Shown piece after piece: positions 47,738 through 56,299 of a stretch of DNA of 64,000 nt (within the stretch, counting starts at the first letter, position 1; each line of letters starts with the position of its first letter). The DNA comes from Thiomonas intermedia (GTDB lineage Bacteria > Pseudomonadota > Gammaproteobacteria > Burkholderiales > Burkholderiaceae_C): the NCBI GenBank assembly GCA_020722545.1, contig DYKQ01000001.1, positions 1-64,000 of the forward strand. Direction: 5' to 3'. The notes below the pieces were generated by a model. The model did not search any database, had not been told where the DNA came from, and worked only from the letters and a program-made list of their open reading frames with translations. The position numbers and the translations under genes are program-made.

Positions 47738-49267
47738 CTTCCTGCGGGCGGCTTGGAGCGCGCGCTGCAAACCGGTGCGGGCCTGCTTGAAGGCATCGTG
47801 TATGGCATGTTCGCCGAACGCGTTGGGCAATGACGGCTGAGTGGTTGGGTCGCTGATGATCCAGCGCGCCAGCCGCAGGGTGTCGAGCGCATTGCCCAGG
47901 TCGGTTTGCAGGACGCTGGTGAGTTTGAGCCAGGCTTTGCCTTCGTCGCCCAGCGACTGGCCGATCCAGGGGGTCAGCCATTCCAGCGCATAACGCAATT
48001 GCTTGGCGCGCAGACGCAGGGCGTGCAGTGCGCTCCAGGGGGCGTCGAGCGGCGTCGCGGCGAAGCCGTCCCAGATGGCCAGCAGTTCGGCCCAGCGCAG
48101 CGGGTGCAAATGCAGGTCGTCGCGGTGAAAGCGCAGCAGACGCCGGGCCAGTTGTTCGGTGGACATCTCGGCGGCAATGATCCGGCCGCCGCTCCAGCAC
48201 TCGGCCCAGCGCGTCTGCGCCAGCAGCACGCGGCCGAAGCGGGCGCTGCGCAGATAGGCCAGCAGGGCTTGAAGACGCGCCTGGCGGCGCTGGGCGAGAC
48301 CGTCGCGCACAGTGTCGGGTGTGCTGGTCTGTTCAAGGCAGACGTCGACGTCGCGCACCGCGCCCAGCAGTTGTCCGGCCCAGCGCCATTCGTCGCGCAG
48401 CCAGCGGCAGGCCGCGCGTTGCGACTTCGGCCCCGTGGTCTGGAACAGCCGCAGCAGCACCCGCAGTCGGCGCAACTGCAGCCGCATCTGGTGCACGGTT
48501 TCGGGCAGGGCCTGGTCGTGCAACAGATCGGCGCCGACGGCAATGACGGCGGTTGCCTGCTGCAGCACGTCGGCCACGGCCTGCCCGCCCTGTTCATGCG
48601 CGGGCAGTTCGCGGGCGAGCGCGGGCAGTTGCAGCGTGGCGGCGCCCGCGGCAATCGCTGCGAGCTGAAGCTTGCTGACGGGTGAGATCAGCAGCGGCAG
48701 GTCTTGCGCCAGGGCCCAGGCGAGGTCGAAAGCGTGGAGCCAATGACCGCTGATGAACTCGATCTCCAGCTCGCTGATCAAGAGGCTGGGCGCGTCTGGG
48801 GTGACGCCGCCCAGCGCCTGTCCGTCATCGAGGCAGACCTCAAGTTGCGAGCCTTCCCAATCGACCCGCCATAGGGTGCGTTGTACCCGTGTGCCGAGCA
48901 CCGCCTGCAACTGGCTGGCGAGGGCATCAAGGTCGCCCAGGCGGGCCAGTGGCGTCTCGCTCAGGCGTTGCAGCGACGCGGCGTCGGGCGTGTCGGCGTC
49001 GATGTCGAACTCCCATTCGCCGCGCGCGAGCTGCAGGCCCTGCGCCGGGCTGCTCTTGAGGGTGAGAATGCGCCGTCCGTCGCCCGTGTGTCGTACCCGC
49101 AGGGCCAGGCCAGCTTGACGCAGGGTGTGCGCTGGGGTGTCGAAGTACCAGGTTTGCAGCGCCTGGACGCGGGGCGGCTGCGCCATTGATTGCAAGACTG
49201 GATGGCGGCGCACGACATCAAACAGGGCGGGATCGAGTCGGAATTTGAGTTCGCGTTCCTGGCTCAT
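47723..49267 (-). CDS. CYTH-CHAD domain protein (inorganic triphosphatase-like)
   Basis: A 514-residue protein. The N-terminal CYTH domain (about 1-200) has the ExExK signature SQERELKFRLDP, a beta-barrel with LRVRHTGDGRRILTLKSS, and LLISELEIEFISG. The C-terminal CHAD domain (about 215-500) is a helical bundle with conserved histidines and arginines (ETVHQMRLQLRRLRVLLRLF, RLRAKQLRYALEWL). CYTH enzymes hydrolyse triphosphate. CHAD domains bind polyphosphate and can target granules, so a role in polyphosphate metabolism is likely. Confidence 0.88.
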   Translation of the reverse strand: MSQERELKFRLDPALFDVVRRHPVLQSMAQPPRVQALQTWYFDTPAHTLRQAGLALRVRHTGDGRRILTLKSSPAQGLQLARGEWEFDIDADTPDAASLQRLSETPLARLGDLDALASQLQAVLGTRVQRTLWRVDWEGSQLEVCLDDGQALGGVTPDAPSLLISELEIEFISGHWLHAFDLAWALAQDLPLLISPVSKLQLAAIAAGAATLQLPALARELPAHEQGGQAVADVLQQATAVIAVGADLLHDQALPETVHQMRLQLRRLRVLLRLFQTTGPKSQRAACRWLRDEWRWAGQLLGAVRDVDVCLEQTSTPDTVRDGLAQRRQARLQALLAYLRSARFGRVLLAQTRWAECWSGGRIIAAEMSTEQLARRLLRFHRDDLHLHPLRWAELLAIWDGFAATPLDAPWSALHALRLRAKQLRYALEWLTPWIGQSLGDEGKAWLKLTSVLQTDLGNALDTLRLARWIISDPTTQPSLPNAFGEHAIHDAFKQARTGLQRALQAARRKSGEG

Positions 49268-49375
49268 GGCGAGGGATTGTTCGAGGGAAGGAGGGTGTCA
49301 TTTGACCTGCTCGCCACGAGTGAAACAAGTCACGGCGTCAAGTGGGTGGCGATATTTTTCGTGACATTCACCAGA

Positions 49376-49381
49376 TTGACA
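49376..49381 (+). promoter_or_regulatory. Candidate -35 box before the PlcP-like gene
   Basis: TTGACA, a perfect -35 hexamer, 25 bp before the annotated ATG. TGACAT also occurs 15 bp upstream. No convincing -10 follows at 16-18 bp, so the transcription start, and perhaps the gene start, may be further downstream. Confidence 0.25.
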
Positions 49382-49405
49382 TATTGAAGCTATGCAATTC
49401 GCGAC

Positions 49406-50356
49406 ATGGTGATCCAAACCCTGTCCCGAATGATGCGCAGCAGTGCCGTGATTCCGCAAGACGGCGCCGCGGCGGGAACCCAGCGCACGGCTGCCCACAT
49501 CGACGCTCTGCAAGCCGGCGGTGAAGGCGAGCCGGAGTTGAAATGGCGCACTCTGTGGCTGTCCGACATTCACCTCGGCACGCGCGACTGCAAGGCGCCG
49601 CAGCTGCTCGAATTTCTGCGGCATTGCAGCGCTGACACCATCTACCTGGTGGGCGACATCATCGACGGCTGGCAGCTCAAGAAAAAGGGCATCTACTGGC
49701 CGCAGCCGCACAACGACGTGGTGCAGAAGCTGTTGCGCAAGGCGCGCAAGGGCACGCGGGTGGTGTTCGTGCCGGGCAACCATGACGAGTTCGCGCGGCC
49801 CTACGACGGGCTGCATTTCGGCGGAATCGAAGTCATCAACCAGGTGCGGCACGTCACCGCCGACGGCCGCACCCTGCTGGTGGTGCACGGCGACCTGTTC
49901 GACAGCGTGGTGCTGTACGCCAAGTGGCTGGCGCACCTGGGCGACGCCGCTTACATGTTCACCCTCAAGCTCAATCGCTGGCTCAATTACGCGCGGCTCA
50001 AACTCGGCCTGCCGTACTGGTCGCTGTCGCAGTTCCTCAAACACAAGGTGAAGGCGGCGGTGAACACCATCTCCAGTTTCGAGACCTTGCTCAGCGAAGA
50101 AGCGCGACGCCAGCAATGCGACGGCGTGGTCTGCGGCCATATTCACCGCGCCGAGCTGCGCAGCGAAGACCGGCAGATCTACGCCAACTGCGGCGACTGG
50201 GTGGAGAGCCTCACCGCGCTGGCCGAAGACTTCGACGGCCGCCTCAAGCTGCTGCACTGGAATGCCGGGCTGCAGGTGCTGACGGAGCTGGCGCCGCAGA
50301 CCGCAACGTCTCCCGCCCCTTTGCATCCCTCCCCCACACAACCCGTCCACGCATGA
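49406..50356 (+). CDS. PlcP-like metallophosphoesterase (UDP-diacylglucosamine hydrolase-like)
   Basis: A 316-residue calcineurin-type phosphoesterase related to LpxH and to the rhizobial phospholipase C PlcP. The metal motifs are all present: SDIHLGT, VGDIIDGW, PGNHDEF, VVHGDLFD and CGHIHRAEL. The segment WLAHLGDAAYMFTLKLNRWLNYARLKLG also fits the PlcP branch. PlcP cleaves phosphatidylcholine-type lipids to diacylglycerol under phosphate limitation. The domain starts at about residue 46, so the ATG at 49406 may be too early. The stop overlaps the next gene (ATGA). Confidence 0.8.
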   Translation: MVIQTLSRMMRSSAVIPQDGAAAGTQRTAAHIDALQAGGEGEPELKWRTLWLSDIHLGTRDCKAPQLLEFLRHCSADTIYLVGDIIDGWQLKKKGIYWPQPHNDVVQKLLRKARKGTRVVFVPGNHDEFARPYDGLHFGGIEVINQVRHVTADGRTLLVVHGDLFDSVVLYAKWLAHLGDAAYMFTLKLNRWLNYARLKLGLPYWSLSQFLKHKVKAAVNTISSFETLLSEEARRQQCDGVVCGHIHRAELRSEDRQIYANCGDWVESLTALAEDFDGRLKLLHWNAGLQVLTELAPQTATSPAPLHPSPTQPVHA

Positions 50357-51471
50357 TCGCTTCCGCTGTCGCTCCCCAAGTGGCCGCCGCGGCCGAAAAG
50401 CCCTGGCCCGCCGCCGCTGGCACGCTGCCGCTGCGCATCCTCATCGTTACCGACGCCTGGGAGCCGCAGGTCAACGGCGTGGTGCGCACCCTCAAGACCA
50501 CCATCGGGCAGCTGCGCGACATGGGGCAGGTGGTCGAGGTGGTGGAGCCGGGCAGTTTTCGCACCATTGCCTGCCCGACCTATCCCGAAATCCGCCTCAG
50601 CCTGTGGCCGCGGTCGCGCATCATGCAGCGGGTGACCGAGTTCATGCCCGACGTGGTGCATGTCGCCACCGAAGGGCCGCTGGGCCAGGCCGCGCGGCGC
50701 ATCGCACGGCGTCTGGACATTCCGCTGACCACGGCGTATCACACCCGCTTTCCCGAATACGTCCAGGCCCGCTTTCGTGTGCCGCTGGGCTGGACTTATG
50801 CCTATCTGCGCCGATTTCACAACGCCGGCCGCGCCGTGCTGGCGCCCACGCAAGTGGTGCAGCGCGATCTGCAAGAACATGGTTTTCGCAATGTGCGGCT
50901 GTGGTCGCGCGGGGTGGATCACCGCATGTTCTACCCGCGCGAAGGTGAACGGCTGGATGGCACGCCGCCCATTTTTCTGTACGTAGGCCGGGTGGCGGTG
51001 GAGAAGAACATCGACGCCTTCCTGCAACTTGATCTGCCGGGCACCAAATGGGTGGTGGGTGAAGGGCCGGAGATGGAGCGCATCCGCAAGCAATACCCCG
51101 GCGTGCGCTTTCTCGGCGTGCTCACGCAGGACGAACTCGCCAAGGTCTATTCCGGCGCCGATGTGTTCGTGTTCCCGAGCAAGACCGACACCTTCGGGCT
51201 GGTGCTGATCGAGGCGATGGCCTGCGGCTGCCCGGTGGCGGCGTTTCCCGTGACCGGCCCGCTGGACGTGATCGGTGAGAGCCCGGCCGGTGCGCTCGAC
51301 AACGACCTCAAGGCCGCCTGCCTGCGCGCCCTGCAGATTCCGCGCAGCGCGGCGCTGGCGCATGCGCGCAAATTCACCTGGGAGGCGGCCTCGCGGCAGT
51401 TTCTCGATCATCTGCGCAAGGCGGTGCGCGAAAGTAGTGCAGCTAATAGTGCGACGCAAACGGCGCACTGA
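50353..51471 (+). CDS. GT4-family glycosyltransferase (Agt/MgtA-like)
   Basis: A 372-residue GT-B glycosyltransferase. The N-terminal ILIVTDAWEPQVNGVVRTLK and ATEGPLGQAARRIARRLDIP, and the C-terminal VGRVAVEKNIDAFLQLDLPG and PSKTDTFGLVLIEAMACGCP (the donor-binding ExxxxxxxE region), fit family 4. It is translationally coupled (ATGA) to the PlcP-like gene. In rhizobia and marine bacteria such pairs convert phospholipid-derived diacylglycerol into glycolipid under low phosphate. Donor and acceptor here are inferred. Confidence 0.82.
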   Translation: MIASAVAPQVAAAAEKPWPAAAGTLPLRILIVTDAWEPQVNGVVRTLKTTIGQLRDMGQVVEVVEPGSFRTIACPTYPEIRLSLWPRSRIMQRVTEFMPDVVHVATEGPLGQAARRIARRLDIPLTTAYHTRFPEYVQARFRVPLGWTYAYLRRFHNAGRAVLAPTQVVQRDLQEHGFRNVRLWSRGVDHRMFYPREGERLDGTPPIFLYVGRVAVEKNIDAFLQLDLPGTKWVVGEGPEMERIRKQYPGVRFLGVLTQDELAKVYSGADVFVFPSKTDTFGLVLIEAMACGCPVAAFPVTGPLDVIGESPAGALDNDLKAACLRALQIPRSAALAHARKFTWEAASRQFLDHLRKAVRESSAANSATQTAH

Positions 51472-51631
51472 GAGGGTGTGAACAAATCCGCCATGTCCGC
51501 TCTTCGCGCCCAAACACCCCCGCTCGGCGTTGCAAATGCGCGCCGTGCCGACGGGCACGGCTGTGCTTTGCGCCTTGATCGGAGGCGTTTGGGCGCGCTG
51601 CTCGGCCACGCCGGATTCATTCACACCCTCT
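51471..51631. repeat. 161-bp imperfect palindrome
   Basis: Two arms of about 79 bp, complementary at roughly four of five positions, around the loop GACG. The outer ends are AGAGGGTGTGAA and TTCACACCCTCT, the middle CGCGCCCAAAC / GTTTGGGCGCG, and the inner GCCGTGCC / GGCACGGC. It contains no credible ORF. It may be a MITE-like element, a cruciform or a structured transcript between the glycosyltransferase and dgkA genes. Confidence 0.8.
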
Positions 51632-51637
51632 GAACCC

Positions 51638-52060
51638 ATGGCCCAGCAGCGCGAACGCGCGCCCCTCCCCAAGCCGCAGGCGGCGCCCAATCCCTACAAA
51701 ACCCGCACCGGGCTTTCGCGCGTGTATCACGCGGGCATCAACTCCATGAGTGGCCTGCGCGCTGCGTGGCAGACCGAGTCGGCGTTTCGCCAGGAGCTCA
51801 CGCTGGCCCTCATCCTGCTGCCGCTGGCGCTGTGGCTCGGGCGCACCTGGACCGAGCGGGCCGTACTCGCAGGCAGCGTGCTGCTGGTGCTCATTGTCGA
51901 GCTGCTCAACACCGCCATCGAGTACACCGTCGATCGCGTCTCGCTGGAGCGACACGATCTGAGCAAGACCGCCAAAGACCTGGGCAGCGCCGCCGTGCTG
52001 CTCACCCTGCTGCTGTGCGTGTTGATCTGGGCGGCTGTGCTGCTGCCGCGCTGGGTCTGA
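51638..52060 (+). CDS. dgkA: Diacylglycerol kinase
   Basis: A 140-residue trimeric inner-membrane kinase phosphorylating diacylglycerol to phosphatidate. Three helices and the signature VELLNTAIEYTVDRVSLERHD followed by LSKTAKDLGSAAVLL are clear. A Pro/Lys-rich N-terminal tail of about 30 residues is longer than in E. coli. The ATG at 51638 was chosen because the upstream part of the ORF lies in the palindrome. Next to the PlcP-like and glycosyltransferase genes it could recycle diacylglycerol. Confidence 0.92.
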   Translation: MAQQRERAPLPKPQAAPNPYKTRTGLSRVYHAGINSMSGLRAAWQTESAFRQELTLALILLPLALWLGRTWTERAVLAGSVLLVLIVELLNTAIEYTVDRVSLERHDLSKTAKDLGSAAVLLTLLLCVLIWAAVLLPRWV

Positions 52061-52139
52061 GTCCGGCCGGGTCCGAGTCAGCATCGCTGCGCGCTCTTGC
52101 CTAAGATGGGCGTCATGGAAAACCGACGCCGCCCCGCCT

Positions 52140-52472
52140 TTGCACGCCTCGCCTTTGCACCGCATTGCCCGCGTGTTTGAACAACTGCGCGCCGACCAGC
52201 TCGACGTGCTGGCGCAGGTTCACGCCCCGCAGGCCACGTTTGAAGACCCGTTCAACCGCGTGCAGGGGCTGCACGCCATCACGGCGCAGTTTGCGCATAT
52301 GTACGCCAAACTGCATGCGCCGCGTTTTGTGGTGAACGAGGTCACGTCAGCGCAAAACCACGTCGGCTGGATGTCCTGGGATTTCCACTTCGCGCTGCGC
52401 AAGGGCGCGTCTGCGCAGGTCGTGGCCGACGCCGTGATGCGACGGCTGAAACGCGCTGCCGCTACTGGCTGA
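52140..52472 (+). pseudogene. NTF2-like (SnoaL-type) protein with internal deletion
   Basis: A frame of about 110 codons matching the cystatin-like NTF2 family: FEQLRADQLDVL, ATFEDPFNRVQGLHAITAQF, FAHMYAKLHAPRFVV. Full members are 140-150 residues and continue with a GATHL strand, an HRDYWD block and a final LMRWLKR helix. Here FHFALRKGASAQVV runs straight into ADAVMRRLKRAAA, so about 35-40 residues are missing in frame. The start is also unclear: only a TTG is in frame, while an ATG at 52115 is in another frame across a duplicated CGCCTTTGCAC. It may be a decaying gene or a reduced protein. Confidence 0.6.
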
Positions 52473-52479
52473 ACAGGCT

Positions 52480-53445
52480 CTAATCGAGCCAGCCCTTTTT
52501 GCGGAAAAACCAGAAAGGCGCGATGACCGAGAACACCATCAGCGCCAGGGCGAAGGGGTAGCCGAGGGGCCAGTCGAGTTCGGGCATGTGTTTGAAATTC
52601 ATGCCGTAGATGCTGGCGATGAGCGTGGGCGGCAGCATGGCTACCGAGGCCACCGAAAAAATCTTGATGACCTTGTTCTGGTTGATGTTGATGAAGCCGA
52701 CCGTGGCGTCCATCAGGAAGTTGATCTTGTCGAACAGAAAGGCGGTGTGGCCGTCGAGCGAGTCGAGGTCGCGCAGGATCTGCCGCGCCTCCTGCGACTG
52801 ATCGGCGCTGAGATGGCGGCTGCGCAGCAGAAAACTCAGCGCGCGGCGGGTGTCCATCACATTGCGGCGGATGCGGCCGTTCAGGTCTTCCTGCTGCGCA
52901 ATGCCGGTGAGCGCCTGCGAGGCGTCCTGGTCGCTGGGGCGCGGCTTGAGGATGTGCGCGCCGATGGCCTCCAGATCGTCGTAAATGCCTTCGAGCGTAT
53001 CGGCGGAATATTCGGCGTCGGTGAGGTAGAGCGCGAGCAGCACGTCGGTGGCGTTTTCAATCAGCCCGGGCATGCGCCGCGCCCGCAGCCGCAGCAGGCG
53101 AAACACGGTGAGATCGTGCGTGTGGATGGAAAACAGCACGCTGCCGTGAATGATGAAGGCCACGCGCTCGTTGCGCGGACGCTCTTCGTCGCTGATGAGA
53201 AAGTCGGAACGCAGGTGGAGCTGGTTGTCGTCCTCCTCTTCGTAGAACCGCGCGGATTCTTCCAGATCCTGATCGAGGACGTCGGCGGGGATGGTCAGGC
53301 CGAAGCGGGCCTCGACCCAGCCGAGCTCGCGTGGATCGGCCGATTCGAGATCGACCCAGACGGGCTGCAGCTCCGCGAGGCTTTGCGGGTCGCCGATTTC
53401 CTGCTGCACCAGGCGACCATTCTTGAGGGTGAACACATTGAGCAT
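52480..53445 (-). CDS. corA: CorA-type magnesium/cobalt transporter
   Basis: A 321-residue pentameric channel. A large acidic N-terminal cytoplasmic domain and a long stalk helix precede two C-terminal membrane helices, with the selectivity motif YGMNFKHMPELDWPLG between them (GMN) and the basic end FFRKKGWLD. It lies 9 bp downstream of the patatin gene and is probably co-transcribed. Confidence 0.94.
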   Translation of the reverse strand: MLNVFTLKNGRLVQQEIGDPQSLAELQPVWVDLESADPRELGWVEARFGLTIPADVLDQDLEESARFYEEEDDNQLHLRSDFLISDEERPRNERVAFIIHGSVLFSIHTHDLTVFRLLRLRARRMPGLIENATDVLLALYLTDAEYSADTLEGIYDDLEAIGAHILKPRPSDQDASQALTGIAQQEDLNGRIRRNVMDTRRALSFLLRSRHLSADQSQEARQILRDLDSLDGHTAFLFDKINFLMDATVGFININQNKVIKIFSVASVAMLPPTLIASIYGMNFKHMPELDWPLGYPFALALMVFSVIAPFWFFRKKGWLD

Positions 53446-53454
53446 AGGGCTGCA

Positions 53455-54666
53455 TTATGCGCAATGCGGGTCGGGCGCGGCGGGGTTGAAAAATGCCGTG
53501 ATCGCATCGCGCTGCGCCAGCGCATCGGCCCGGCCGAGTTCGACCAAGGCGGAGAGGTAATCCGGCGTGAACAGCAGATAACTGGCCAGCGCCGATCCTC
53601 GGCCTGCGCCCATGCCCACCGATTGCAGCAGCAGCCGCGCGCCACGGGGCATGCTGTGCCAGTGCCGCGCGGCAATGGCGTCGATCGAGGTGGAGGGCAG
53701 CAGGGTCAGCGTGGGCAGGGCGCGGTAAGGCAGGTTGGCGCGCACTTGGGGCGGCAGATCCGACAACATGCGGTTGATGCGCCCGGCCTGCTGCGCATCG
53801 GCGCGCAGGGTGTCGAGAAACACGCTGGACATGGCGTGCGCCGCAATCTCCGCCACGCTGGGGTAGGGCGGCAGATGCCGGCGCATTTGCCCCGCCTCGG
53901 GATGCGGCTCGGCCACGCCGATGGCCAGTGCGCGTTCTGCACCCAGATGAATGGCAGGCGCCAGCGGGGCGAGCTGGCGCATGGCGCCGTCGCCAAAGTA
54001 TTCCGGCCCGACTTCGCCATACAGCGGCGTAGCCGGAAACACGAACGGCAGGGCGCTGGAGGCCAGCAGATGCTCCACGCCGATGGGCTGCGCAATGCCC
54101 CACAGCCCAGGCCGCCGCCAGGGCTGCACCTCGGGACGGGCCTGAAAGAAGGTGATGTGCCGCCCGCTGGTATAGCTGGAAGCGGCCACAGATAGCGCGC
54201 GCAAGGCGCCGCTCTGAATCGCGGCGTCCACCGCGTCGAAGTGCACCCGCCGACCCAGGGTGTCGGCCAGCGGGGTGTTGTCGAGCAGGGCGCGCGGGTT
54301 CTGCTTCCACAGCCAGCCGAACGCCATCAGCCCGAGCCAGCGCGCGCCGCCGCGCAGCAGTTGCCCTGTGCCGACTTCGAAGACCTCGTGCGCCTGCAGG
54401 GTGCTCCAAATTGTTTGCAGCTCATGCAGGGCGGCAGGCCAGTTGGCGCAGCGGCTGGCGAAATACGCCGCATTGATCGCCCCGGCCGAGGTGCCGCATA
54501 CCACGGGAAACGGGTTGCGCTGCGCGGGCCAGCCCTGCGCCTGCAGAATCTCGCCCACGCCGCCGAGCACGCCGGCCTGATAGGCCGTGCGCGCCCCGCC
54601 GCCCAGCAGCACCAGCGCCGCGCTTTGCGGCGGCGGGTTGTCGGCGGAGGTCGTGTTGTCAGGCAT
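53455..54666 (-). CDS. Patatin-like phospholipase
   Basis: A 403-residue lipid acyl hydrolase. The oxyanion hole is GGGARTAYQAGVL, the nucleophile elbow VVCGTSAGAINAAYF (Ser), and the dyad aspartate is in EYFGDGAMRQLAPLAPA. It probably hydrolyses phospholipid or neutral-lipid esters at the membrane; no signal peptide is visible. The ATG at 54666 was chosen as the first one consistent with homologues (MPDNTTS); the ORF extends 12 codons further. Confidence 0.88.
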   Translation of the reverse strand: MPDNTTSADNPPPQSAALVLLGGGARTAYQAGVLGGVGEILQAQGWPAQRNPFPVVCGTSAGAINAAYFASRCANWPAALHELQTIWSTLQAHEVFEVGTGQLLRGGARWLGLMAFGWLWKQNPRALLDNTPLADTLGRRVHFDAVDAAIQSGALRALSVAASSYTSGRHITFFQARPEVQPWRRPGLWGIAQPIGVEHLLASSALPFVFPATPLYGEVGPEYFGDGAMRQLAPLAPAIHLGAERALAIGVAEPHPEAGQMRRHLPPYPSVAEIAAHAMSSVFLDTLRADAQQAGRINRMLSDLPPQVRANLPYRALPTLTLLPSTSIDAIAARHWHSMPRGARLLLQSVGMGAGRGSALASYLLFTPDYLSALVELGRADALAQRDAITAFFNPAAPDPHCA

Positions 54667-54714
54667 GGATTCAAAATACCATCCTGCCGCCGCACAAACC
54701 ATGCGGGAAAGGGC

Positions 54715-55770
54715 CTATCGCCCGAAGCGGTAAACCCCGTCGTCAAACTGTCGGCGCAGCTGCCCATCGAACCACAGCTTGTGCAGATGGGCGATGGACT
54801 CGCCCATGGCGAAGGTCGTCTGGTGCAGATCCAGCGGGCGCTTGAACAGCACGGGCAGCAGGTCGGCGGCGGTCTGCGGCGTGGCGCAGGCCTGCATCAC
54901 TTCAGCCAGACGATCACGGTGATGCTGCTGCAACTGCGCGATGCGGACCAGTGCGCCGCGGAAGGGCAGGCCGTGCGAGGGGAAGATCAGCGTGTCGTCC
55001 GACAGCAAGGCGCCAAAGCGCGCCAGGCTGTCGAGAAACAGTTGCAGAGGGTTGGACAGCGGTTCGTTGTCGTTCACGCTGATGTTGGTGGAGATGCGAG
55101 GCAGCAGCATGTCCCCGGCGATGAACAGCGCGTCGGCCTCGCAGTGCAGGCTGATGTGTTCCGGCGCATGGCCGTAGCCCGCAACGCAGCGCCAGTCGCG
55201 CTCTCCGATGCGCAGCACGTCGCCGTCCTGCAGGCGCACGAAGCGCGTGGGCATGGCGGGCACGAGGCCGGTGTAGTAGTCGGTGCGCTTGCGGATGGCG
55301 GCCAGAGTCTGCGGGTCGGAGAGACCATGCGCGGCGTAGTGCGCGGCCATCGGCTCGCCGCCAATGGTCAGACAGCCGCGCGCCGCCATGCACGAGACGG
55401 CATAGTCGGTGGCGCTCATCCACAGCAGGCAATTCCAGCGCGCGGTCAGCCAGTGCGCCAGCCCGACGTGGTCCGGGTGCATGTGCGTGACCACCACGCG
55501 CAGCACCGGAAGGCCGCCCAGTTGCGTGGCGAACACCTGCTCCCACGCCGCGCGGGTGGGCGGGGAGTCGATGCCGCAATCCACAATCGTCCAGCCGCGC
55601 ACGCCGTCCAAGGTGTCTTCCAGCAGCCACAGGTTGATGTGGTTCAGCGCGAAAGGCAGCCCCATGCGCAGCCAGCGCAACCCCGGCGCGAGCTCGATGC
55701 TTTCTCCCAATGCGGGCGTCGTTTCTCCGAAGGGGTAGCGGATGGCATCAAAGGCGGGCTGGGCGGACAT
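54715..55770 (-). CDS. Metallo-beta-lactamase-fold hydrolase
   Basis: A 351-residue MBL-fold enzyme with the metal motif VVTHMHPDHVGLAHW, further ligands in CVAGYGHAPEHISL and FIAGDMLLPRIS, and FPSHGLPFRGALV. A C-terminal helical cap (QTAADLLPVLFKRPLDLHQT) is typical of the family found beside liu or fatty-acid genes, where an acyl-CoA or thioester hydrolase role is plausible (inference). It is divergent from liuR with a LiuR palindrome between them. The start is set at 55770 (MSAQPAFDAI); the listed ORF runs on into liuR antisense. Confidence 0.85.
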   Translation of the reverse strand: MSAQPAFDAIRYPFGETTPALGESIELAPGLRWLRMGLPFALNHINLWLLEDTLDGVRGWTIVDCGIDSPPTRAAWEQVFATQLGGLPVLRVVVTHMHPDHVGLAHWLTARWNCLLWMSATDYAVSCMAARGCLTIGGEPMAAHYAAHGLSDPQTLAAIRKRTDYYTGLVPAMPTRFVRLQDGDVLRIGERDWRCVAGYGHAPEHISLHCEADALFIAGDMLLPRISTNISVNDNEPLSNPLQLFLDSLARFGALLSDDTLIFPSHGLPFRGALVRIAQLQQHHRDRLAEVMQACATPQTAADLLPVLFKRPLDLHQTTFAMGESIAHLHKLWFDGQLRRQFDDGVYRFGR

Positions 55771-55810
55771 GGCGGGTGCTCGGTTGGAGTCGTTGCGGGG
55801 CAAACTACAC

Positions 55811-55826
55811 TTGACGTTAACGTCAA
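55811..55826. promoter_or_regulatory. LiuR operator, palindromic site 1
   Basis: TTGACGTTAACGTCAA, a perfect 16-bp palindrome in the 78-bp gap between the MBL-fold gene and liuR. It closely resembles the LiuR consensus known from proteobacteria (family knowledge) and overlaps a possible liuR -35 (TTGACG), suggesting autoregulation. Confidence 0.8.
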
Positions 55827-55848
55827 CTGGAGCCGAGTATAGGCACGC

Positions 55849-56253
55849 ATGAAAAAAGCCGCTGCTGCACCCGCCGCCCCCACTTTCACCATTGGTGAAC
55901 TCGCCCGCGAGTTCGACCTCACCACCCGCGCCATCCGCTTTTACGAAGAAGCCGGTCTGCTCAGCCCGCAGCGCGAGGGTCGGCTGCGCGTCTATACCCA
56001 AGGCGACCGTACCCGGCTGAAACTCACCCAGCGCGGCAAACGGCTGGGCCTGAGCCTGGCCGAGATCAAGGAGCTGGTGATGATGTACGAGTCGCCGCGC
56101 GACACCGTGCCCCAGTTGCGCCGCTATCTGGAAGTGCTGGCCGAGCACCGCGCCGACATCGAAGCCCGCATGGCCGATCTCAAGGCGACGCTGGAGGAGA
56201 TTCGCGCCTACGAGACCGAGGCGCGGGGGCTACTCAAGAAGCAGGGCGGGTGA
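55849..56253 (+). CDS. liuR: MerR-family regulator LiuR
   Basis: A 134-residue MerR-type regulator. The winged helix (FTIGELAREFDLTTRAIRFY, EEAGLLSPQREGRLRVYTQG) is followed by a long coiled coil (EVLAEHRADIEARMADLKAT). No metal-binding cysteine cluster is present. The operator sequence, the downstream isovaleryl-CoA dehydrogenase gene and the overall context identify it as LiuR, the regulator of leucine/isovalerate and related acyl-CoA catabolism. Confidence 0.85.
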   Translation: MKKAAAAPAAPTFTIGELAREFDLTTRAIRFYEEAGLLSPQREGRLRVYTQGDRTRLKLTQRGKRLGLSLAEIKELVMMYESPRDTVPQLRRYLEVLAEHRADIEARMADLKATLEEIRAYETEARGLLKKQGG

Positions 56254-56299
56254 GGTGGGCGCTGGTTCTGGATCGGTGCTGCATGAGTCACTATTCACG

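Noticed and set aside
49280-49390. Pho box upstream of the PlcP-like gene
   Set aside because: TGTCAT and TGACAT elements occur, but the repeats are 15 bp apart or degenerate instead of the 11-bp spacing of a Pho box. Not strong enough to annotate.
51530-51637. N-terminal extension of DgkA upstream of 51638
   Set aside because: The 36 extra codons are read entirely from the right arm of the 161-bp palindrome and do not resemble DgkA.
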